Origin: Dichomitus squalens LYAD-421 SS1
Taxonomy: Eukaryota; Basidiomycota; Agaricomycetes; Polyporales; Polyporaceae
NCBI RefSeq assembly: GCF_000275845.1
Contig: NW_006766894.1
Span: 15,211 to 79,210 of the forward strand
Reading direction: 5' to 3'
DNA length: 64,000 nucleotides
Under the pieces are notes generated by a model. That model was not told the DNA's origin, made no database searches, and worked only from the letters and a program-made list of their open reading frames with translations. This document shows, piece by piece, positions 23,547 to 33,280 of the stretch. Within the stretch, counting starts at the first letter, position 1, and every line of letters begins with the position of its first letter. The translations under genes were made by a program, and so were the position numbers.

Positions 23547-25671
23547 GGCGGCAGCAGCAAGCTAAGGCCTATCGGTGGGAGAGGGAGAGACAGGAAGTCT
23601 GGCGGTCCATGAGAACGCTTCGAGCATAAGTAGTCTGGGCAAGCCCCACTGCGTCCGGAATTGGCCAGAGAACCGCCCGATTTCCACCAAGGCGGGGCAA
23701 GGCGTGCGTCCATGAGATTCGTCTGGGTGGAAGTCCCGCCGTGACGTTATCATGACCGGCCAGGCACACGAGCGAGCGTTGGGGGGACAGTAAGGCATAC
23801 TGATATCGTTTTTGGAGGAGATTTGGTCCACACCTTGTGCAATCGGCGGTTTCCCCGCAGTTCTCGCAGAAAAGCTCTCCACTGAGGGCTTCGCGTTCCC
23901 ACACCTCGTGGACGTCGCTCCCGTGTCAGTAATCTGGCAGTCCGATAAGCAATCCACAATTAGAACAGCAGCCAACATGCCACATCAATTATCCCTCGGC
24001 GTGTGGACGAGCGGACCATGTGAGGCACAGTGCTCACGCACAACGCCTGACGTGCAAGAAGACGCCACTAGCGTCGCCCGTGCCTTCTATGCCAACTCTA
24101 CCTGGAGCCAAGGGGCCCGTAGGCGATTCACAAAGCACAGGCTCCATCTGTAGCTGTTTCGGGGAAGTAATCAGCACCCTGACGGGAGGACGACTTCAAG
24201 AGCACGTACTCTATTCGTTGCTAGAAACCAGCGCTGACTACTTTGTAATCTGCGCTCGTTCCAAAACAAGCCTTCGCAAAAATAGCCACACCTTATCTTC
24301 AGCGCAAGGCCTACCCCTGGTGTCTACCATGGGCCGCCGAGGAGGGTGTATAGACAGGTAGAGCAATCCTGTATGTGAAAGATCATGATGGCGACGCTCC
24401 GTTGACAGCAGTCACAACACAGCAGTCCGAGCAGCTAGCTTCATATCCTGAAAGGAACACGGAAGCCCTGATTCAATGGTCAAAGAGGTGGCAGTCGACA
24501 GAGGTGCTACAGCTCGAGACTCGAGCCAATTCGCCGATGTTGAACTGGAGGATGAGAACGAACTTACTGCGCATGCAAACACGGCGCTGCGCGCAGTGGC
24601 GTGAGGACCCCAGACACTGCAGCCGGGTACTCAAACAGCACGCTCAGTCTGAAGATTGAAATTGATATCTCGACAACGCTGAGCGTGGGCTCCCTGTTCC
24701 GCCGCGGGTCTAGCAGCACAGTTGCCTGTCCGGATCCGTCATCCTGTCTAACCTGCCATGGCCACCTGCGTCCGTCCTCCTGGGCTCTCATCCGCAGTCG
24801 TTCACAAACGTTGAGTCTGACACCATCGCCTTTCGGCGTCGGAACTATTCTGGCATGGCGGGGATTCAGGTGTTTTGTTGTTTTCGATTGGGGAGAATCT
24901 GATGCAAAGGGGACGCAGCAGGCACCCGCCTGCCATCTTCAAAGACTTTCGTTCGGCGAGGCGACGTTCATGCAAAGAGTCAATCTCATGCGCCCCCTCA
25001 TCGACTTTTCGCCGGTCGAACACGCCCGACTTCCTGCCGTGTGGGGCGGTGTGGGCGGTCGCGGCGGCCGGAACAACCGTCTATCAGTGGCACCAAAACG
25101 CAAAGTTCGCCGGCACCTGCAAATCTTTATCTATCCGTCCGCGCAACACCCGCAACCTCTCCCGCACACTGGCAGGCCGCTCATGGCGTATTTCGCGCGC
25201 AGAAGACCTGAAGGCAGACATTGACGCCCGGTGCCCCTGTGACTCTCAGATGGAGTCTGGGTAATGAATCTTGACGCAGAAGGCCGCGGCGGCCGCAGAT
25301 ATACAGTCGACTGATAGTTGGATACATTCTCGAAGGCGGACAAAAGTACGGGACTCTACAAAGGGCATTTCTTTAATCGCGAGTCGAGGGGTCGTTGCGT
25401 AGTGCAGTTCAACGTCGCTCCCGGGGACACCTTTGCGATGGGGGCGGCGTGAAAGTAAGCCGAAGGGCAGCGCCCGCTGAACCCAGGAGCGTCTAGGAGA
25501 CTAGTACAACCGTCTGAACACAGGCGGGTCACCTACTACGAACGAGTCCGTTTCCGTAAGAATCGAGCACCCAAGAGGAGGAACCGATAGGACACATACA
25601 TTCGCCAGAGACGTCCCCGTACACGTATGCTGGTTCCGAACGCGATTCTGGTACCGAAAGAGTTGCTGGTA
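23547..25671. other. 2.1-kb region without a supported gene
   Basis: It contains the OPT promoter at its left end and the F-box gene 3' end at its right. Several frames of 100-200 codons exist on the plus strand (for example 24601-25224) but none shows a domain, splice-consistent neighbours or codon pattern that I would support. It may hold a non-coding transcript or a decayed gene. Confidence 0.35.
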
Positions 25672-26867
25672 TCAAAAGCGTTCCGACTTGCACATTGACA
25701 CCGCGTGCAATTGTTTTCTGAAATATGCTTCGAACGCGTGGAAGCCACCAATAACCTGATTGGGCGCAGTCTGTATCTTCTGGGCGGTCCGGTACGCAGA
25801 AGCAGAGACTGAGCGTGTCGAGGGCTTTGCAGCTGCCACCCTCCAGATTGGCTCGAGGCTCGAAAGTCCTTTGCCGGACTCATGCTTCTCTGCCCAGGAC
25901 TTCTTGACGGCGTCTAGTCCATCGATGTAGAGATGACGCAGGGCGGACGGGAGCCGGAGTTTGCTGAAGATAATCGTGAAGACACACGCCTTTACGCGGA
26001 GCAATGTCAGGTTGGGAAGGAGTGACACTACCTCGCGATCCATATCTACAAACCGATCTTGCATGCCACTCAATCAGTGCTGATACACGAATGGAAGTAA
26101 ATGAGACGCTCACCATGTCAGTACACCTGCAGGCTTGTGAGCACAGCGGAAAACGCCTGGTACCAGTCATCGGTTAAGCCGCAAGACACGTTGAGTTCAC
26201 TAAGTGCGCAGAGCGAACTCTTCGTGGGTGTCACGAGCAAAAAGTTGAGGAGCCGCCTCGATATATTTTCGTCTTGACCGAACGCGAGATGGCGCAACCG
26301 TAGACGACTCGTGTAACAGCTGATTGGTAGATTGGGATTATCGTGATAACCCACGCGTACGTAGTCCAATTCTAGATGTTCAAGAGCAGGCAGCGCTACT
26401 AGCATTCGGCAGAAGTCGCCGAAAGTACGGAAGTTCACATAATCAAGACGCAATTTCCCCACTGACGAGAAGGTGGACAAAGCGGCATAGATGGGACGTT
26501 GGCATTCCCAATCAAGGTCAGAGAACACCAGGACGGACAGATTGGGGAGCTGCCCTGCGAATCGGGAAACGAAGGCGCAGAGCCCGAAGGGTTCCTTGCG
26601 TGGCCGATCGCTAGTTTGGCGTGGGAGTCCAGAGAGCTCAAGGTAGGAAGTCGATCTCAACCATGACCGCGTAGTATGATCGCGGAAGATCTGTTGAGAA
26701 AGCTCGCAACTCTTGCTGCGAAGTCGGAGTGTGACAGCTCGAAGCAACTTGTGCCTGCTCGCATTGAGCCAACTGTGGCACACCAACGAGCACCTAAACA
26801 GCGCCCTGGGGGACCGAACGAAAGAGATGATGTAGTCCATAAATTCCGGAGGCAGCAGGGGGGCCAT
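25672..26867 (-). CDS. F-box/LRR-like protein
   Basis: Minus-strand exons 26867-26125 and 26068-25672 give 379 residues. The N-terminus LPPEFMDYIISFVRSPRAL followed by CSLVCHSWLNASRHKLLR is a typical basidiomycete F-box, which would bind Skp1 in an SCF ubiquitin ligase. Residues 60-280 hold irregular leucine-rich repeats (LPNLSVLVFSDLDWE, ALEHLELDYVRV, LRLRHLAFGQ) that would select a target. The junction uses a GTACTG donor and a TTGAG acceptor, chosen because it is the only phase-consistent one that keeps the downstream VSLLPNLTLLRVKAC repeat in frame. It is less certain than other introns here. The protein's C-terminal 90 residues are unremarkable, and a further exon or intron near the end cannot be excluded. 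Confidence 0.75.
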
Positions 26868-27652
26868 CTGACTGTACGAACGTCAACATGGACTCGGCCA
26901 GCCTGCGAGACGACTCACGCGGTACAAGGAGAGCTAGCAGCAATGTAGATCGGGGGCGAACTGTGGTCCTGGTGAGGGCGGGAGGGAGAGATGCTGTTGT
27001 CCCTGTCGTCGTGTATTTAGGAAGCTGGTGTATCTGTATCTGTGCGTGGGAGGGGATTAGATCACTGATGGCTCCCGCGCGCGCACGATTGCGCGGACAC
27101 GACGCAGAAACGCTCTACCTGCCTCCGTTCGCAAGGATGGGTAGTTGCAAGTCTTCGAGATTTTCACTCTCTGAGGCAAAGTGTCGCTTACCAGGTATTG
27201 CCGGGTATCTGCTTGGGCCGTTATGTCAACAATGTGATTCGCAACCCATTGAAGGCGAATGCAACCACTTACCCACGGTCTGATAGTGGCTCCGAGTAGT
27301 ACTGATTCCAGAAAATAAGGGGCATAGAAAGGAGACTTACAGCACATACGCATTGCAGGAAAGGACTCAGGAAATGGGGTGAAGGGTGGGAAGCAAGAAA
27401 GCGATTGGTTATATGTGCTAGACGTGGATATATGCGTGGGTAACAAGCGAGCGAGGGGAATCGTACAAACAACAGCAGCGGAAGGAGGAGGTACAGAACA
27501 TTACGTTGACGGGGATAAGGATAGGAAAAGTTGGATGCAGCATGAACGTTATGCGCACGGCCGAGGAGGCTGTATGCAATGAGTCGTATGCAGGGCTAGT
27601 GAGTAGCCGGAGGCGTCGCAGGATGGTGTCGAGGATATCCAGCCACCGACCT
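26868..27652. other. Intergenic, no gene seen
   Basis: This 785-bp spacer lies between two minus-strand genes and serves as promoter of the F-box gene. No conserved element was recognised. Confidence 0.4.
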
Positions 27653-28548
27653 TCATGGCCCTCCCTCCGCCGTCTCGGCCTTCGACGGCGACGAGCTGCC
27701 CAGCGATAGGCCAGGAACCTCCTCGTCAGCAGCCGCATCTTCCACAGTGGCCGGGGTCTCCTCCGCCTGCTCTCCTCCCTCGGCGTCGTCCTCGCCCTCG
27801 GCATCCGCATCTTCGCTCTGCGCCGCCTTGAGCTGGGGGGAATCCGGCAGGGGAACCGCCGCCGCCTGCTCTGCGTCCACCTCCGTTTCTTTCCCGTCCG
27901 TCGAGACCTCCTTCTCCTCGGCCGCCGACGTCTCAGGCTGCGCGGGCTTCTCCTCAAGCTCCACTTCTTTCACGCCCTTCGTCACCTCCTTCACCTCCTC
28001 CGTCTCCTTCTCCTTCTCCTGTGGCTGCTCCTCCGGAGTAGCCGGCGCAGGCGTAACGTCCGCCTCCGACTCGGCACGGTGCTTCTTCGACACAGGGGTC
28101 TGCTCGCGCTCCTCCTCGGGCTCGGGCGTGCTCAGTCTCCGTTTGCGGCCGATCTGCGGGGCCGTCGACGTCGCTGTGCGAGGCCCGCATTTCCGGTAAA
28201 ATTGCGAAATTCCAGAAGACGGATCGATTGTGGATCGTGTTCGAAAACGAAGACAAAAGATAAACGCGTGTCAGACGCGTGGCAGCTCGATCGAGAACGC
28301 AGGGAGAACGCACCGTCCTCGCTCCAGGGCCTGTCTGGGCGCGGGAAGAATCCGCTCGATATCCGACGGATGAGCTTGTACATAGCTTCGTGATAGTTCA
28401 GGGGCTGGGCTATATGATGCGAAGGAAGTGCGCTGGCGCAAGGGTGGTGGGCAGCGGAAAAACGCGAGCGCGGGGAACTGGTTGTTGATCGCGAGGCTGA
28501 GGGCACGCGACGCGACGTGGCGCCCAGTCCTGACTGGTTTTGTGCCAT
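27653..28548 (-). CDS. Acidic, probably nuclear, low-complexity protein
   Basis: Minus-strand exons 28548-28314 and 28173-27653 (140-nt intron, GTGCGT donor, CACAG acceptor) give 251 residues. The N-terminal 78 residues contain one ordered-looking stretch (NYHEAMYKLIRRISSGFFPRP). The second exon starts with a short basic cluster (IGRKRRLS and SKKHRAE, nuclear-localisation-like). It then becomes a Glu/Lys-rich and later Glu/Asp/Ala-rich tail without a recognisable domain. The composition suggests a chromatin- or nucleolus-associated protein. I do not recognise a family. A small additional intron inside the first exon is possible. Confidence 0.6.
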
Positions 28549-29777
28549 CTGTCCAGTTTGCTCTTGTTTGTCTTTCTGCTCCCATCACGATCACGTGTGC
28601 GACGCGTTCTATCAACGTACCACCAATAATGTTCTGTCCCTTCGTGTCCACGACTCTTTTGCACATCCTTCAGAGCGACAGGGGCAATAAATTGACAACA
28701 CTTGATGGGAAAGAAGGACGATGTAGGCAGTATTTTGTAGCACAACCTCGAGGGTGACTAGGCGCGTTGTCAACACCTCGTTCTCCCTCGTGGGTTTTCC
28801 ACCTTTGCGACATTAGTGATCCCAGACACATGTGTCGAGGGACGCTACACCATCTGTGGTAAGGCTGCAAGAAGACAGTGTCAGTGATAAGCTGCCATTG
28901 TAACACTTCCTTACCAAGATCGACGGGGGCGGGCAGAGAAGTGTTTGTGAATTGGTTGCGTCCCATCAAGCTCCTTGTATACGTATACTTGCTGCAAATT
29001 GAGAACATCCCAAATTTGATCATCGACAGGATGAATACTTAAATACATCGGAAATGTATATAGAGCCTCCCATCCTCACAGTCTCCATAGCTATAGAGTC
29101 TACAGCTATAGAGTATACATGGTCCGCAGGGTGGTCAGCCACATGAGAAATGCTATCAGAGTCACACCAGTCTCCGTGTGAAGTCCGCAATACTCATAAG
29201 CATCCCCCTTATTCTACGTCATATACACTTGAGCCATGTCAAGTGGGCAAATCGGAAGGTATCAGGTGCATAGTTAGGTTATTCTGCGTCCAACTAAGTG
29301 AAGTATCCAGTTGGCATCATAGATATGAAAGGGTAGTAATACTAGTTCGATTGTATATGCCCTCACCGACATGCAAAAATGCAGGACAAGGCACGGAGTA
29401 TCTCCACGAGCACTGGGGTAAGATCCATGTAGGAAAGATGCGCGTTGAACTGCAAGCCGACGTTTGCTTGTACATTCGAAACTCCGCCAGTGCTGACTCC
29501 CGTCTCCGACTCGAACATCCTGCACTAGGTTGCGATCCCTCCGATACCATCCATCTTGGGAACGGAAATGAAAGACCATAATTTGAAAGCCTTCATAAGA
29601 TACCAGTTTAGCGAACCGTTCCTAGCCCGCGTATTCGTTCCTTCCTGAATCATTTCCAGGTGTTAACGATATTCCTTATCTCAGATCCGTCCTGGTCGGC
29701 TCGTGCCGAGAAGAGGCCCTCGACCAACTGGACATGCGTGGGGACTCGAAGCAGTACTGAGTATTGCACGACTTACC
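28549..29777. other. 1.2-kb divergent intergenic region
   Basis: This spacer lies between the acidic-protein gene (minus) and the Asterix gene (plus). Only short frames are present and no repeat or RNA gene was recognised. Confidence 0.4.
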
Positions 29778-30375
29778 ATGGCCACGTCCGTCGCTGTCGC
29801 ACCCGGAGACGACCCTCGCGATCCTTCCGCGGAGGTGAAGCTGACTTTGCCAGATACCTGGCAGGTCGAGTCCATGGGTGGGTGCCAGCACGCCGTGTCT
29901 CCTTCTGAGTTCATACAGCTGACTATGTGTGTTTGTATACAGACCCTCTCGGTTCCTCGAGTACGCCCTCAACCCACTCGTATGCGCTCCATCTGTGTCT
30001 ATACTGAACGTGCTATGTGCCGCAGTGATGTTCGTGTCGGGATTGATCATGGTGACCCGGAACCGGTACGTGCATTTAGCCTCGTCCGGCCGGACCAAAC
30101 GTCTCATCCGCTCTCGTCTTCGTCCTCTTGTTCACGCACCCAGGTACCTTGCGTGGCCCTCCCTTCTGCTCTCTATCAACAGTGTCACCAACTCTCATCC
30201 GTTGCGCGTGAAGGAGGGTGCGCAGACCGGCCTCAGTGTCATAATGTACGCCCTCTCCGTCCTCCCTCCAGCTTCGCCCCGCTGACAAGTAGGGTCTGCC
30301 AGGCTCGGTATCGGTGCGCTGCTTGCATCTTACCTACCCTTGATCATGATCACTCCCAAGCCGGCTGCGGCGTGA
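29778..30375 (+). CDS. Asterix-like PAT-complex subunit (UPF0139)
   Basis: Exons 29778-29881, 29943-30065, 30144-30245 and 30303-30375 give about 133 residues, hidden by splicing. After a short acidic N-terminus come PSRFLEYALNPL, a hydrophobic helix (LNVLCAAVMFVSGLIMV), YLAWPSLLLSINSVTNSHP, then a final hydrophobic helix (LGIGALLASYLPLIMITPKP). The order, size and 'W....S.+S..NS' core match Asterix (WDR83OS), which with CCDC47 forms the PAT complex. That complex shields polar membrane segments of multipass proteins at the ER translocon. The last two junctions are firm. The first donor is uncertain: GTGCCA at 29882 keeps phase, whereas the better-looking GTGGGT at 29878 does not. Confidence 0.85.
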
Positions 30376-30624
30376 TGCTGTATGTATGCTTGTTGTCTGT
30401 AATTCATATTGTGCGGAGATTTTGCATGGAGGAGCATTGCTTGCAAATATGAGTGCACATCCACCGGGCATCGTATCAAGCCACTCAGAAATGGTGCCTG
30501 AGAGGCAGCAATATACCGAATAGCCAAAACAACATGCATAGCACAGAAGGACAACGAACGGTCAACACGTACTGGTACATTGTACGCCCGCATCCAGACC
30601 CTTCCATATCCCAAAGGCATGCGA

Positions 30625-31444
30625 CTATGACGGCGGAACTGCGAAAGGATCCTCCATATTCTCATCCATGAGAGGTCCTCCTAGCAACGCATCCGTGGAC
30701 TGCAGCTGCGACAAGTCATCCGCACCCTCAAACTGCTCTCCGTCCGGTCCGATACCACCCATATCCAGACTCATACCCTCGTCCCCGCCTATAGCGCCCA
30801 CGTCCACGTCTACACCTCCATCCAGCGGTCCTACGTCCAACCCGCCCTCGTCCAGGGCTCCGTCCTCGTCCCCGCCGGTCTCTGGGGGCAGGAGCGCGTC
30901 CTGCAGCCCGTCGTCGACGTCTTCGGGGGCGGGCGTCGGTGTGGGGGGTTGGAAGGATATCGACAGGGGATGGGGCTTGGGCGAGGCGGGTTTGGACTGG
31001 GGCGCGCTCGTGTCCCCGGACCCGTCCTTGGGTCGGACCGGGGCCGGCTCAGAGACGTCGCGCGACACGAGGCCGGACGTGGTCTCGGGCACGTTCGAGT
31101 TCGCCGCGTCGTCCTGGTCCATGTCGTCGTCGCCCTCGACGACCTCGACGAGCTCTTCGGGCTGGATGGGCGCGAGCGGCTGGTCTGCCTCGCCTTCGTC
31201 GTCGCTGAATTGCTGCAGTGGCCCGTGTTCGTTAGTGCGTGGTAGAACGGACACATCAGAATGAGAGCGTGCGCACCTGTTTCTTGTCCGTCTTCACCCA
31301 CTTGTACACGCGGAGAGTCGTGCCTGGGGGCGCGCCGTCCGGAGGACCCCATACTTTCTCCCAGCATGGAACAGGTTGCATGAGCTGTCGGCGCGACGCC
31401 TCAGACGTAGATGTGCTGAAGCCGACTCTTCTCCTAGTTGCCAT
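30625..31444 (-). CDS. BCL7-like SWI/SNF-associated protein
   Basis: Minus-strand exons 31444-31277 and 31212-30625 give 251 residues. The N-terminus PVPCWEKVWGPP followed by GTTLRVYKWVKTDKK matches the BCL7 N-terminal domain, a short conserved 'WEKxW...LR(I/V)(F/Y)KW' element of a SWI/SNF-class chromatin-remodelling subunit. It continues as QFSDDEGEADQPLAPI, then a long acidic, Asp/Gly-rich disordered tail with no domain. The intron (64 nt, GTGCGC to CTGCAG) is phase 0 and falls right after the conserved block. Its start is only 229 bp from that of MED7 on the other strand, so the two transcription-related genes probably share a promoter. Confidence 0.8.
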
Positions 31445-31673
31445 ATTTGTAGATCAACGAGAGATGTCAAGGCAGATAGAAACACTCGAAAGTGTCGAGG
31501 ACGGTGGCGGTCGAGAGACAAGACGCGCTCGCGAGTCGCGTCGCGCGTCTACAGCATCTTCCCGCAACCGGACTCTCATGAAGCTCTGGTCTCCACGGCC
31601 ATCTGTCCTCCCTCAGCCTCTCTTAGGCCCAACCCGACGTCGCTTCACACGCTGAGGTGTTTTCTTACCACTA
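31445..31673. promoter_or_regulatory. Bidirectional promoter, BCL7-like gene and MED7
   Basis: The start codons of these two genes are 229 bp apart in head-to-head orientation. No TATA box is seen, which is common for housekeeping divergent promoters. Confidence 0.55.
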
Positions 31674-32687
31674 ATGGACGACGAGGAGACCGAACTTCGG
31701 AACCCGTTTCCCTCGCCACCTTCCCACTACACGCGCTACACGAACCACAACCTCAAGCTCCTCGAGCTTTTGAAAGAGCGCGCCAGCGAGGGCGTGGATA
31801 TCAGCACGCTCAACCAATATGATGTCCTCTCGGACCAGACGGACGTGCCTGAATGGCCCCTGGCGACGCTGGAGAAGCCGCGCGTAGACTGGATACTGGA
31901 GGAGGGACACTACACGGTCTTCGGGGATACTTGGTTTGTGAGTGCCAGTCGCATCGCGGGCTCGCCCTAGTGTGCTGAGGCGACACGCGTCGTTAGATCA
32001 AGGAGACTATCCCTTCGCTAGCTGAACTGGGCGGACACCAGTTGTACCCCCAGGATCCCGGCGTCGGTATGTTCTCTATCTGGTCCCCTCGACGCGCAAT
32101 GCTGTATAAACCATCGCATCTGCACAGACCGCCGCCCGGCACTCCGCAGCATCCTGCGCTCCCTGCTGGTGACCTACTCGAAACTCCTGACTTCCCTCCT
32201 TGCTCCCCCACCTACGAGCTCTTCCGAAGGGGAGCCCGAGTGGAAGCAGCACCTGGAATGGATCAACGTCCTTGCGCAGAACGTGATGGCAGCCGCCAAC
32301 GACCTTCGGCCAGTGCAAGCACGGGGAAATCTGGAGCTGATGATGCGAAGGCAGCTGGAGGTTAGGAGGGAGGAGACGAAGACGATCCATTCGTATGTGT
32401 CATCCTCTATGCTACTGCAGAAGTGAGCTGATCCTAGTCGTGCGCTGTATGACAGCAAATGCGACTCACTAGAAGCACAGCTCGCTGAGCTGCGGCAGTC
32501 TGCACAAAGCTTGAGCTCCGCTGCGAGTGCAAATCCTAGCCAGGGCGCGACATCCTCGGTAAGCTCATTGTCATCGAACTTGTCCTTTCTCGCTGATTCC
32601 AAGCATGCCGCATAGCCCGTGCCGCCGCCCGACCCGAGCCAGATGTCTCACGAAGATGTCTTGCGATGGGCAGAGGAACTTGTCTGA
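31674..32687 (+). CDS. MED7: Mediator complex subunit 7
   Basis: Exons 31674-31937, 31997-32066, 32128-32392, 32456-32558 and 32616-32687 give 257 residues. MED7 is an essential middle-module subunit of Mediator, linking activators to RNA polymerase II. The N-terminal NPFPSPPSHYTRYTNHNL block is diagnostic (the family's 'FPxPPxYY..FT..N'). EEGHYTVFGDTWF, IPSLAELGGHQLYP and the helical ARGNLELMMRRQLEVRREE segment follow in family order. The C-terminus is a coiled coil, LEAQLAELRQ, then a short tail. The fourth exon could start at 32438 instead of 32456; both acceptors keep frame and differ by six residues. Confidence 0.95.
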
Positions 32688-33280
32688 ACCTGCGCTTCAT
32701 CACACCACGATTGCCCAACACACACCGTCTGAAGTTTCAGCTCGTTGTCTAGCACGAAGTCGAGCAGGCATACGCATCGGCTAAACTCCGAGGAGTTCAG
32801 CCCGTCAGCGCTTCACAGCTCGCGATCAAACTCTACCGCTTTCTCAGTGTTTGAAATGGAGGCGACCGGAACCCTCGCGCTGTGCTTCGGCTCCGACGGC
32901 GGGGAGGTTGTCAGAGTACCCCCCGGCCAACGAGTATCTAATGGGAATTGGGCAGGCCAGTTACCGATGCCATATCCGCGCTCGGGGAGAGGGAGCAAGT
33001 CTGCGAAGACCGCTGTCTGATTGAAGGGTCTGTCCGTTCGCACCTGAGGCGTATGTGGCCCGCGCCTCATGACTGATAGGTGTATCAATTCGAAGCTGAG
33101 CTTGCGTTTGGAATGAGGTGGTAAGACGCCGAGAAGGCGGCAGTGCCCCTGCGCCCAGTCCTGTATATATAAAGCTCCGCCGCCCAATTCCAATCACTTC
33201 CTCTGCCACTGTCGAGAGACTCTTCAGTATCTACCCCCGTGCTGTTTGTCGCCATTACCGCTGACGAGGAGTGGGTCCCC
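32688..33280. promoter_or_regulatory. Promoter region of the acyl-CoA ligase gene
   Basis: This 593-bp spacer holds a strong TATA box (tatatataaa, about 33163-33172), roughly 110 bp before the ATG at 33281. This suggests a regulated rather than constitutive promoter. No other gene was seen. Confidence 0.5.

Noticed and set aside
24601..25264. Overlapping plus-strand frames of 207 and 129 codons
   Set aside because: Neither shows family motifs, and both are interrupted without usable splice sites.
27418..27957. Arginine-rich 179-codon minus-strand frame
   Set aside because: It is an alternative frame of the acidic-protein gene; Glu/Lys codons shifted by one base read as Arg.
29703..30452. 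249-codon plus-strand frame
   Set aside because: It overlaps the four-exon Asterix gene and reads through its introns; the spliced product matches a known family.
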